In this document: positions 44,251 to 55,901 of the stretch, piece after piece
Position numbering within the stretch: position 1 is the stretch's first letter
How the letters are laid out: each line of letters opens with the position of its first letter
From: Cordia subcordata
Lineage: Eukaryota; Streptophyta; Magnoliopsida; Boraginales; Cordiaceae
Assembly: GCA_028554755.1 (NCBI GenBank)
Contig: JAPTOF010000010.1
Coordinates: 10,018,001 to 10,082,000 of the forward strand
Length of the DNA stretch: 64,000 bases
Reading direction: 5' to 3'
The notes under the pieces: model-generated
What the model was told of the DNA's origin: nothing
The model's input: the letters and a program-made list of their open reading frames with translations, nothing else
Database searches by the model: none
Translations under genes and position numbers: made by a program

Positions 44251-47200
44251 TTGGAAAAGGAGTTGCAATATCTGTAATAAACTAACAGCTTCCAACAATT
44301 TTGGAGGAGGATAATGAGTAAGAGATCTTGTCAGTTTAGGAGAATCAGGAGGAAATCTTGTTTGTGCCATCTACCAGAATATTTGGGAGGCTAAAGAAGG
44401 GGACTAGATCCAAAATTCACATATCTAATATCTCTTTAATTTTCTTAGCCTAACTTCACAGCTTTAGTTTAGCTTTAGATAGCTTGGGTCTATCTTAACT
44501 TCTTTTACTTTGGTCTATCTTAACTTTCTTTACATGTGTCTCGAATCTTTTAATAGTCATAGCTATCTTGGAAGCATACTTCTAATTCCTCTTAATTTTT
44601 CTGCAAATTCTGAAATAAACGGGTAAGCTTTCTACAATTTGGCACTTACTGTGTGAGTTTTATTTTAGCACCTTTCAAATATTTCAAGATTTGTATCCTG
44701 TTCGGCTAATGTCCAACCAAGTCAGTATCCATCTCAGCCATCCAACAATTGGCCAATCCAGCATCCATTTCTGCCAGCCAACTTCTAGCCAATCTAGTTG
44801 CCAATTCGGCCGATCCTTAATGTTGGCAGTCAAAATAGGACAAGGTCTTTGGATACCGTTTGAGACATAAAGAACCCACAAGCCGCACCGGCCGATCCTA
44901 TGGTCACAGCTATTTTGGTGGATCATTCTAGGTCTACTGTCAATTTGGTCTTCTGTTATTAGTAGATGCTGAACCTCCTGTGCCCCATTGACTAAGAAGG
45001 GGACGGGTGCGGCAGCGACATGGACCCCTTCCTTTGTGTTGTTGTCAGGGAAGGCAAAGCCCAAAGGCGGCTCTCCTAATAGGGCAGCGGGCGGAACGAG
45101 GAGAGTGCCTGACAATCATATCACAGCAGTCAAAAAAGCGTGTTACCTTCAGATAAGACACACCATAGTCCATCCTCACAAGCCACATTTTACCAATTCT
45201 AATCTGATTAATTCCAAATAGGCTGATTCTAATTTTGGCCAATCTAACTTCTGATTATTCATGTAGCTAATTCAGAGAGTGACATTTCTGGTAAACTGGT
45301 AGCAATGAAGAGATTGTGACTTCTTTTATCATTCTGGTGACAAATCAATTATTTGAAGACCTATTAGTTTGTTCACTGTATCATTTAGGAGTCCACATAT
45401 CATGTATATTTTGTAACACTGTGGTACATTTGTCGTATATGTATCAGCTTTCGGAGGAGTTTTGCAAGGATATCTTTGCAATTATAATCTGGATTATAGA
45501 GGTTAGTGCTCACTAAAGCCATCCTCTCTGTATTTCTCTCCCTATAAAAGTACAAATACATGCAACTAAGATATTGATTTTCAATTTTTAATCTTCAACT
45601 ACATGGTTTTTATGATTTAAAAGTATGTTTGATAGGAAAAGTTATTCTTGTGTATCTTCTGGATCGTATTCACTCATTTATTATATATGGTGCTTGTTTT
45701 TCAGCAAATGGGTTGCAGCCCTGACATGATATGAATAAACATCTTGTTTGCTATAGGACAAGATTGAAAACTGTAATTGGCTGCAAGGTCATGAGGTATA
45801 CAGAAAAATAATTTCAAAATTTGAAATGTTTTTGCTAACTTGTGGCAATCATCTATTGAGGTCTTCTTTTGGTTCTGGGATTATATCCCGAACTGAAGAA
45901 ACAAAAAACATGAGAAAGGAGCTTTCCAATGTTGGATTTTCTGGTCTCTCTTCACTATGATATTGCGTTTGAAAACCACGCTCAAGTGGTTTTCTGCTTT
46001 GATGCTTAGTTGATGATTATATTTCTAATTGAGAAGGTTTCTACCTGTGTCTCAATCTACGTATCAACATAAGTAGGATTACAAGTTGTAGTCCCTTCTA
46101 AACCAATTCTTTTTTTTCCAGCTTGAAGCTCGCTCTAGAACTCTTTCGTTGTCTAGATATTGACATTTGTTCATGAAATAAGCTAATAAATGTGGAAATC
46201 CGATGATGCAGTTGTGTTTTTTTATCTTGTTTTCTTCCAGAATGTCAATTCTTCAATTTATTACTGAACATTTGGCTCACAGTTTTTAGGAGCTCTCTTG
46301 ATCCTTCCATCATTTGACCCTGCAACTCAATCTTGTTGATGGAGCTGCAGATGGAAGCCTCAAAGTGATCATTTCATAGATGGTCGAGAAAAGTCAACAC
46401 CGGGATGAGCACTCCGACCAGAGGAAGGCAAAACTAGGTACACATTCGAGGGATGAAACTCGCTGATTTCTTGGCAAATGAACGAGCCAATGGAAGAGAC
46501 ACGCTTAAGGTTTTCTTAAAGTCTTCTCAAATAGCATTTGAGAGGGAAACTCCAAGTTGTTTATCATGCTACAGAGTAATCTTTTAGAGACACAACTAAC
46601 GTTACTTCAAAACCCATTTTCCCATAAACTGAAAAGCTTACAGCCATACTCACCTCTTGGGGTTCTACTGCAGTCCATATAGATTAGACTATATCTAGTC
46701 ATTGCTCACTCGACTGTTAAATTTTTCCTGATCAAGAGGCTATAGTAAGATTAAAGAAAGTAAACAATTCTAGCAAGTGTGAGATCACCACGTGATCACG
46801 ATTATTTTGGATTTGACCAGGTCAAAAAAAGATCACTATTATTTTGGAGACGAAGCTGGTAATTATTGTTGCTTTTGCCGCTTCTGTGATACTGTTGCCT
46901 GGCGCAATTTATGCTTTAGCACGAGTTGTCTACCATCTTAAATCTGTGATGCCTTTTCATTTTTCGCTTTAAATCATATATCAGAGCTCTTGTTCTTCCT
47001 CTCTTTGAGCAGTTTGTTTCTTTGCTAGCAAGCTTGATTATTCTCTACTCTGAATAAGCTACAAAACAATTCTGTCTCTTAGACTACAAATTTATATACT
47101 GACCGAGTGAAATTAACTATGTATTTGTTTTGAAAGTCAAATTTGTATTAGCTTTGTGCTAGGATCATTACAAATTAAGGTAAAAGGATCTTTTTGTTGC

Positions 47201-47527
47201 AAAATTTTAAAGAATCCCTGCACCAACTTTGATTCCACCTCTCAGGGACTAATAGCTTCTTCCCTAGACAATGAATAGCTTGTTTTTTCAAGATCGATCA
47301 AGTCTCTCTTTCATAGCTATGCACAAATTCATCAGTTAGAACACACATTTTTTCGGTCAAAAGCCGTCACATTCTTTTGTTTATTGACTTATGAATTAAT
47401 TCGTATTGATCGATTTGGCTTATTAGGCTTAACATTTAAGCACAAGAAGTTTAATAAGTTTATGAAATTAGTCTCTTTTGCGTCTGAGGATTCAAGGCTT
47501 GGGCATGACTAATAGTGTGTTTGGAAT
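44251..47527. other. Unassigned intergenic DNA with one GC-rich patch
   Basis: No gene recognised. Short CCAATC-rich imperfect repeats occur at about 44700-44820. A GC-rich patch at 44985-45125, unlike its AT-rich surroundings, has an open frame including LSGKAKPKGGSPNRAAGGTR and could be organelle-derived. Possible small exons near 45440 and 45755 are too weak to call. Confidence 0.45.
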
Positions 47528-47768
47528 GATCTTATTTTAAGATGCTTATCCTATTGAAATTTGGAGATGTCTTATAAGATTTAATATATCTTATCATATG
47601 CACCATGAATTCTATAGTTGTAAAAAATAAGATAGGAAGGATTGTTTATTTCTTATAAGATAAAAAGTTTAGTTTTGTTTTACATTTTCATAAAATACAT
47701 GATAAGATTTCTTAAATCTTATAAGATGTACCCTCATTTCAATAGGATAAGTATCTTAAAATAAGATT
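47528..47768. mobile_element. MITE with about 32-bp terminal inverted repeats
   Basis: Left TIR TCTTATTTTAAGATGCTTAT continues into CCTATTGAAAT (47530-47560). The right end ATTTCAATAGGATAAGTATC continues to TTAAAATAAGA (47736-47766). They are inverted copies with one mismatch. The interior is AT-rich and non-coding and resembles 22391-22622. Confidence 0.75.
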
Positions 47769-47786
47769 ATAACAAGCAGAGCATAA

Positions 47787-48080
47787 GAGCTTGTTTGGCC
47801 AAACTTATTTTTAAGTGCTTATAATAATAAAAAGTTGCTCATAAGCAAGTTATGATGTATTTAGATAATATGTGCTTATAAGTTATTGACACGTTTGGTA
47901 AATAAGTGTTTATAAGTAGTAATGATGGGTAAAATGATTAAAAAGAACATGTCATTAGTTAATGTGGTACTTTTTTAAAGATAAATTAGCCTTTTCATTG
48001 GTTTGACCTATGAGCTTATAAGCCTATCAAAAAAGAGCCAATAGATTGATGTTTTTTTCCAGCTTATAACCTGCCTCCTT
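47787..48080. mobile_element. Possible second MITE-like AT-rich element
   Basis: Starts with GCTTGTTTGGCCAAACTTAT, a common start of plant MITEs, with repeated GTGCTTATAAG and AGCTTATAA words inside. The right TIR is not clear, so the limits are approximate. Confidence 0.3.
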
Positions 48081-48401
48081 AAGCGCTTCTCACTTGTCAA
48101 AATAGTAAAAGCTCTGTGGATAAAATTTTATATCTTGGGAACTATGACACTTACCTTTTAAATTGTAAAAGTTACCTCTATATTTTTGTATCACAACGTC
48201 CGAGTTGCAATTATATCCTAGCACAGCTTGGTGGTCGAGTATACGCACTCTTGATAAAGGTCTTAAATTGGATGATTGTAGTGTCTTACAATTGGTGGTG
48301 CAAGGCATGGAACCAATGTGATTTATAATTTAGTGTTAAAGGCTTTCGTAATTATTTGAAATAACTATTTTCTACTAATAAATTTGAAATAAATAAAAAA
48401 A

Positions 48402-48856
48402 AGAGTAAAATGCATTTTATCCCCCTGTGTTTTGTAAAAGTCACATAAAACTCCTTATATTTTTAAAACTCGCTGATAAGCCCTGTGATTTAAAAAAAAA
48501 AACGTTGCACATTGGTCCATGTCGTTGTTTTTTTGTTAAAGATAATGCATTTTGAAACTAAAGGAGGGATTTTGTACTAATTTTCAAATCAAAGGGGGAG
48601 GGGGTATGCACCAATTCGAAAATCAGAGGGGAGAATTTGCACCAATTTACTTGGTTTTTTTTTTTTGGATTATTAACAAGTCAAAAAGCATTTTAGGTGT
48701 GTTTTTATACTCTCAATTAACTTTAACAGAAAAACTAACTACGGGAATAATATTCAACGTTTTCCACATCACAGGGGTTTATCAGCGAGTTTTGAAAACA
48801 CAGAGAGTTTTATGCGACTTTCAAAGAACACAGGGGAATAAAATACATTTTTCTCT
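48402..48856. mobile_element. Long-TIR element (Mutator-like MITE candidate)
   Basis: About 85-bp inverted repeats bound a roughly 455-bp element. The left has AGTAAAATGCATTTTATCCC and AAAACTCGCTGATAA. The right has TTATCAGCGAGTTTT and GGGGAATAAAATACATTTTT. A/T runs on both sides hide any 9-bp target duplication. No transposase is present. Confidence 0.72.
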
Positions 48857-49234
48857 AAAAAAATTATTCTTGAGATTCTGATATCATAGGAAACACCCAC
48901 TAAGAAAACAATTACACTAAAAAATATTGCGTGTAATTGTTAAGTGATAGCAAGATTTCAGCAAAAAAACAAGTTGTGACTTTACTCATTCATGTTCTTT
49001 ATAATCTCTTCAAAGGTCATTCCAATTATTCCATTTATCTAAACTAATTGTTGATTGTTGATTCTTCTTGTAACGTCATTATTCCATTTATCTAAACTAA
49101 TTAGCAATAGTAGGAGAAGAGCAGAAAGCAATGTCATTATTTTGTGAAAGAGAAAAAGATATATAGGTCCTTTAGTTAGATGCTTAATCCCAAATAGATC
49201 TTCTAACTTTTTATAATTGCTTGTCAATAGGCTC

Positions 49235-50520
49235 AAGCCTTAGATGAACTTTATCATAACTCCTACTCAACTTGCTTTAATTCCCGGTAGGATCGTTCAT
49301 GATGATATTCTTACTATCCATGAGGTCATACACCTCTTTACAAAAAAAAAAAAAAAAGATAGAGAGTCTAACAAATGCTTTGTATCTCTTAAGTTGGGTA
49401 TGCACAAAGCTTTCGACCAAGTTGAATGAGACTTTGTCTTTAATCTCGTGGCAAAGTTTGGTCTCTACTTAATTTAGATTGCTTGGGTTATGCAATGCAT
49501 TAAAACTGTCCCATATAATATTATCATCAATAGTATAACTCAAGAAAAGCTCCTGTTTTAAAGGGGAATTCGTTTAGAGGACCCCCTTTCTCCCTTCCTT
49601 TTTTATATTCTTACTCAATCCCTTTCCTCGCTTATTGCAAATTGTGAAACTAATGGATTGACCAAGGGTATTATGCTCTCTCCCTCGTGTGCTCGACTAA
49701 CTCAATTATCTTTTGCAGACAATGCCATCTTGTTCTTTCAAGCTAACGTCGCTATTGCAAATGCTCTTGAGGATGCACTCAACCATACTATGCATTTAGT
49801 CAGACTATTAACATAAATAATATGGCTCTAGTTTCAACTCTAACGTTCTTGATTTTCTCAACTTTGAGATTTGCAATATTTTTTACATCAATAAACACCT
49901 TCCTATTGGAAACTATCTTGGGCTCTCTTGGGACTAGGGTGGCTCTAAAACTAGTTCTCTTAACTAGCTTTTGGAGAGGGTTAAGGCTAAGAATGAGGCA
50001 TGGAAGACTTCCTTCTTCTTGGATGGGGAAGAGGAGTTCTCATTAAGGTAGTCTTTACTGCAATGCCCTCTTATGTATGTCTATTTTCCAACACCTTCTT
50101 GTCATTATTATTATTATTTTTTTTTTGGAAAAAACTCCTCTAGTAGTGCAAATTTTTTGTGCAACTTTAAATGTCATTGGTCTAACTAAAATACCCTCAC
50201 TTTGTTGAAATCCCTTGGTGGCTTGACTTTAAGGATTTTTTATCCTTTAACCTTGCACTTCTTGGTAAGCTTGCTTGGTGAACAGCCAAAAGTAAAAGCT
50301 CCTCTTTCAGTTCCATTCTCATGAATGTTTGCTTAGAATTTTTTGATTTTTGGAAAGCAAAAGTTGGATACATGCCTTCTTAGGGCAGGAGAAGCATTCT
50401 AGTAGGGAGGGATTTTTGCTTCTTTATTACAAATGGTTGGTGGATGGTGGATGGTGGTGCTTCATTTAGTGTTTAGAATGACTCTTGGCTTCCATTCGCT
50501 TATTTTTTTATATAGGTCGG
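49235..50520 (+). pseudogene. LINE reverse transcriptase relic
   Basis: Degenerate RT in shifting frames. ITPTQLALIPGRIVHDDILT and KAFDQVE lie at 49250-49428, DPLSPFLFYILTQSLSSLI at about 49580-49635, and LSFADNAILFFQAN at about 49705-49745, where the catalytic FADD box has become FADN. Remnants of the downstream region follow to about 50520 (a WRSILEGRD-like segment read as RRSILVGRD). It is non-functional. Confidence 0.85.
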
Positions 50521-53500
50521 GTAATATTGTTATAATATTATTCATCTGACATAGAAAATTCATAAAATCCAAGACCATATAATAAGCTCTATGGCTGCTC
50601 CTTTTAATACAAATTGTTTTTAGGTTCTAACCTTAAAATTCTTAACATGGTACCAGGGTTAAGCCCTTGGTCTAGTTAGATTTAGCCACCTGTGACCCTT
50701 TCGTCCATGTGCAAGTCATATTTCTATTCATCCACGTGTGACCCATGTTCTTCATCTAAATTAGGTTACACGTGAAAGGAAGTGTTAGAATACTATTTCT
50801 TTCACATAGAAATAAAATTCAAGATCATTTAATAAAATCTTTAGCTATTACTCTTAGCTCCAATTAGTTTTAGATTGGAACTTTAGAATTAATAACTTCT
50901 ATCATTATTGAATCATATGTTTGTGTTTTGATGATGAGTTGTTATTGATGATATGAATATGATAAATAAGTTGTTGATGATGATGTGAATATGATGAATG
51001 ATTGATGATGAGCTATGATGTGGTGGCATGGATTATAAGATAGTGCTTAGAATGAATGAACGACTAAATTGATGACTTATGAACTCAACGTATAACTGAA
51101 TGTACTAATATGTTTGTTGAGTTCATGAGAAAGCTCTAATCCTAAATTTTTTTCCTCAAAGGCTGAAGCCTCAAAATTCTATTCCTTCATGAAGTAATTG
51201 TGACTTAAAGAAAGAGTAGGTTCGAGGCCCCAATAAGTTTAGGATCCCCAACCTAACAAAGCAAATATAAAGCTTACTAATACATGCATAGGAAAAATTC
51301 TTCACAATGCTAAACAAATAAAATATAAAACACTCTTTAGCCCATTGTTAGGTGCTTACTTGAACTTGCTAGTAAATCTCTACATTAATTCCAAACTTTG
51401 TTAGTACAATGAAGTGTAGTGTTAGAATACTAGTAGGCCAAATTTATTCACAATTTATAAGGTCTTTGCACAAGGCTATCTCTAAACATTGGAATGCTGC
51501 AAGTTGAAAATCCATCTACCTTCCACTACAGCTCAACAAACCACTACTATGGGCAGGACCAGTCTCGTCTCCATTAAATAAGCTAAGTTAGGTTCAGGAC
51601 CATTGCTTACGGTACCCACCTTCGCCTCTTACTAGTGTAATCAACAAAATCTCTTAATTTCTAATGCTAGAAACATTTATACCAAATAATGCCTCCATGT
51701 ATCGAGGGAATGAATTACCTCTTGGATGTACAAGCTTCATAAGAAAGCTTTGATCCTAGTTGCCATAGAGATTGCTTGTCACTCACCTGGGAATTTCAAG
51801 TCAAAGAGCTTAATTGTAGAATATCTTGAAGACTTAAAAAAAAGGGATAACATAAGGATGGAGACGGAAGACGTGAGGTGTGCAGACGTAGAAATTTCTT
51901 ATGTAAGGTTGTCTTTCTTATGTGCTTCTTATCATGTTTCGCTTTATTACTTGGTGATATATGCTCTAAACATTTTCGAAGTATTTTTGCACTTTTCAAA
52001 GTCTTTTTACTTCGAATAGGTGCTTTGAAAACTTAGCCTTTATGAAAATTGGAGTTTGTAACTTAAAAGTTTATAGAGCACAATTTTATGTTCTCTACCG
52101 GAAGAGGTCCATCTAGACGACTGGATAAGTAGACTCTCATTCAATAGTGAGCATTAAGTTGTTCAAATGAGCCTATCTAGACAAGCAGTCATGTACAAGG
52201 GCTGTTGGATAAAGATTTTTGACCCTCTGCCAGAAGAGGCATCCGGTCAATCAATACATTGAATACCTATATTGGATCAAAGTTGTTACGGAAAAATCTT
52301 ATCCAAAACAACCTATTTTTTATACACTAACCTAATTTTATCCACCTTAAAATGTTCAAAATCGATTTTAGGACTTTCCTAAATGTGTCTAATGGCTATA
52401 TTTTAAAACGAGCATAATCAAAAAGCCACAAAGAACTTTTGCAGATTTTGAGAGGCAATCACATGATCAGAAGTTGCATCTCTATTCTGCCAATTGTGAG
52501 TTTCAATATTTGAGCAAAATCACTTTCAAATCATTGTAATATTCATAGAGTAGCTGGTTGTGGGTAGATTAGCCTTGGATTATCTATAGATTATTATGAA
52601 AAACAGTTGAAGACACTTAGGTTTCTTGATTTAGATAGAATCAAGAGTTATGGGTTGGTTCGAGCTATGCCAAGTTGGGAAAATCACATGTTTTAGTGAA
52701 GTATGTTGAAATTCTTGATCAGGAGGATTAGGAGTAAATATGGGTTAGATGTTGAACCATTAAGAATTTTGCATGCTTTACATTTATTGCTTTGTAATTG
52801 CTTTGCTTAGTTATTTCTTGTCTCTACCAAGAGTAAAACAAAAGGACTTCAATCTATGTGCAAAGAGTTCGATCTATACCAAATTGCTCAATTCATCTCC
52901 CTCCTAGAGCGTGGCCACTAACAACAAAAAATGTCACAAATCTTTTGGTTAAAGACCTTTTTCGAAACACATTTGAATCTTAGGATGTTGATTATCTTCC
53001 TAATATTTTTCCTATTAAGGTGCAAAGGAAATTAAATCTATCCATACTCCTCTATCACACCAAAAGGACACTATTTATTGGCCTTATTGTGCGAATGGCA
53101 TCTATACTACCATAAGTGGATTCTTTTGCCTTAATTTGGAATGCACCAGGTAAAAACTAGAGTTCTTTATCTCATATTATTCCCACTAACTTCTAGAAAA
53201 TTGTTTGGAGTCTATAGGTACCATAAAAAATAAAAATATTTTGCCGTGCTACCACTAACTTTATCCAGTCGGAAGCAAATTGTAAGGATCTAGTAGTTTT
53301 GACCCACTCAAACACTTAAGAACGTGACTTAGAGTGGTTTTATAGAATGGGAGTTATTTTAGTAGTGGGATGACCAGACAGTTACTTCTTTACTTGGGGT
53401 CTTTATATATTTTATTTACACGTTTTCAAGATAGTTTCCAATTCCTATACTTTTCCTTCTCTGAAAATAACAAAGAACATAAAGTAACAAAGAGTCAGGT

Positions 53501-53912
53501 TTGGACGCATTTGTTTTAAGGGTTTTTTGTAAGAGTGTTTTCAAAGATAGATTAAAGAGATTTCAGAACTTAGAACTTGAGGTAAGTGGGGTCATCTTAC
53601 ATTCTAAATTTCCCTGGTCAATGTTCTGCATATCTCTTGATCCTGTTAAGTCTTCTAATATGTTTTGAACCTATTAGTCGTATCCCATATGTGTTTGAGT
53701 TGCAATTTACAAAATTTTCCAAGCTAGATTGCACCTATGTGAATGGAAACACTCAATATTTTAAGTATCTAAATATCGTTTTATTCAGATTCACATCTAG
53801 TTCATCAAATGGCTCCCATGAATTGGATCATTTCTTTTTCTTCTATCGTGAATCTACTTTTTGAAACCTTGCATGCAAGCAAATATATATGTATGGCCCA
53901 ACAAACAAAAAA

Positions 53913-53957
<45 letters not shown>

Positions 53958-53960
53958 ATT
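50521..53960. other. Unassigned, probably old repetitive DNA
   Basis: No gene recognised. Features seen are tandem GATGATG-type words (about 50930-51010), paired phrases CCGGAAGAGG and CCAGAAGAGG (52100 and 52240), and an (AT)n microsatellite at about 53915-53948. Open frames are short and lack family signatures. Confidence 0.5.
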
Positions 53961-53984
53961 ATGGCCATGTTGACTTTCCTGCTT

Positions 53985-54455
53985 GACTTTGTCAGCGGGT
54001 GGTAGCATGTTTTTTAGCAAGACTAGGCACCTTCCAATAAGGAGGAAGCATCTTAGCCAAGGAAATCCCCGAATCATGAGTAGCCTTTTCTTAAGCGTCC
54101 GTTCGCCTTAGGCAATGGAAATTCCTAGTCAAACTAAGCATTCGTTTAGAGTCGCTATGAGAGAATAGCTACCAATTTCCCTGGTTCCTCCCTTTTTTTC
54201 TTCCCGGTCTAATATTTGTTCATTGAAGGTCTATCTCCTTTCGTGCGCCCCTCACCTTTTTCATTTGCTTTAAGTGGGTGCGAGCAAGAATTCCTATGTC
54301 AGCTTGGTTGTTCAAAAGATTGTATCTTTACCCTTTGCATCTTTATCTCTTCTAAAGCCCACACCCATAAAAAAAGAATCGATCATCAATCAATCAATGA
54401 ATAGATCTACTAAAATCGAAGGATTAAAGGAGCTTGGCCTGAGCTTAACATATTA
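53985..54455. other. Possible organelle (mitochondrial) DNA insertion
   Basis: About 470 bp with noticeably higher GC and a word composition unlike its AT-rich neighbours (for example TTCTTAAGCGTCCGTTCGCC, CTAAAGCCCACACCC). It resembles plant mitochondrial intergenic DNA in style. This is an impression, not a match to a named gene. Confidence 0.3.
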
Positions 54456-55901
54456 GCCTTTCAAGTGAATGATACTTTGATACATCATCGCTCAAATTTG
54501 ACACATTATTTCCCAAACTTGAAGCGTTAGGTCTTCCAACAAATGAAAACTTGACATGTAATCAATTTGAATTTATATTTATTTAAATATTAAATTTTAA
54601 ATAAACTCATAAATTCATGTCTGGCTTTGAATATGAGTAAATGCTATACCTATTTAATTCATCATTTTCTATTGTTTATAAAAAAAAAAAAGATGGGGTT
54701 GGCGACAATGTGAAAAGATGCCTGATTGTCACAAAATAATGCATGGGATCATGTAAGGATACTATAAGAAAAAAAAATTCAATTCTAAAGTTAATTAAAT
54801 GGCTCAAATATATTAAAATTTACCATTTTTAGTCATTCTCGAATTAAACATAACTCAACTCCTTGAAAGAAGACATGATTAAAAACGTTTAATTTAATCT
54901 AGGAATGATTGAAAATTATGAATTTTCATATAGTTGAAAGTATTAATCTAACATTAATGTTGCACTCGTTAGAAAGACCTATAAAAAGATCCTAAATTTG
55001 AGTTTAAAAATCAAGTTTCACAGAGTAATTCAATCACTACACCTTTCCCAAAGTATCACTACTAAAAGACAGCTTTAAGATGGCTCACATCTCTATTTTG
55101 GTTTTTGAATTAGTTTTAGTTTTTATTAGTTTATGCTCAAGACTCAATAAGTTGTTTAACTACACAACAATCATTTAAGCACGTTATTTATACGCATCCA
55201 TGAATTTCTAAATGGCCTTTGCATGGACATGATCTCAAACGTAGACTACTATGCTAAATTACTTGTGCGCTTGTGAAGTTAAAATTTGACTCAAAATTGA
55301 ACTTAATTTCCACGGACAAGTGAAGCAAAATTGTTTATCACCAATGAATATTTATTTCACTTGTGTAACTTATAGAACAATATAATTTATTTTCATTTTC
55401 ATTCATATTATTTTAATTTTGTGAAATATTTGATATCTCATTGTCATTAGTATTTTGATCTCATGTTTGTCTACTCACGCAATTATATTATATTAAATAT
55501 ATACTTAAATATTATGTTATATTTGACACAGTTAATTAAAAATACTAGTTCGTAATATTGTAAGACTAGCTCGGTATATAATAAGCGGAAACTCTACTGG
55601 CATTCAATAAGACTGAAAAAATTTTATTCTTAAAATATACAAATTTTTATTATTAATTTTTAAATTTTTATTCAAAAACTATAAATTTGTTAGTCAATCC
55701 CACTATGGAAGAGTACCCTTGATAATGATGTCAATGTGTTATTACCCTGAAAGATCAGTATACCAATCACACGCGCGCTAAAGAATAAAAGTTGAAATGT
55801 CCATTATATTTATTATTACTATATTACTGCTAGTCATCCAACAATAAAACCCAAAAAGAAAAAGAAAAAAGGAAAAAAAAGAATAATAATCATAAAAAAA
55901 A
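54456..55901. other. Upstream region of the aspartic protease gene
   Basis: AT-rich, with no coding sequence recognised. A TATA-like GGTATATAATAAG at about 55573-55585 lies 320 bp before the start codon and could be the core promoter. I see no stronger signal. Confidence 0.4.
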
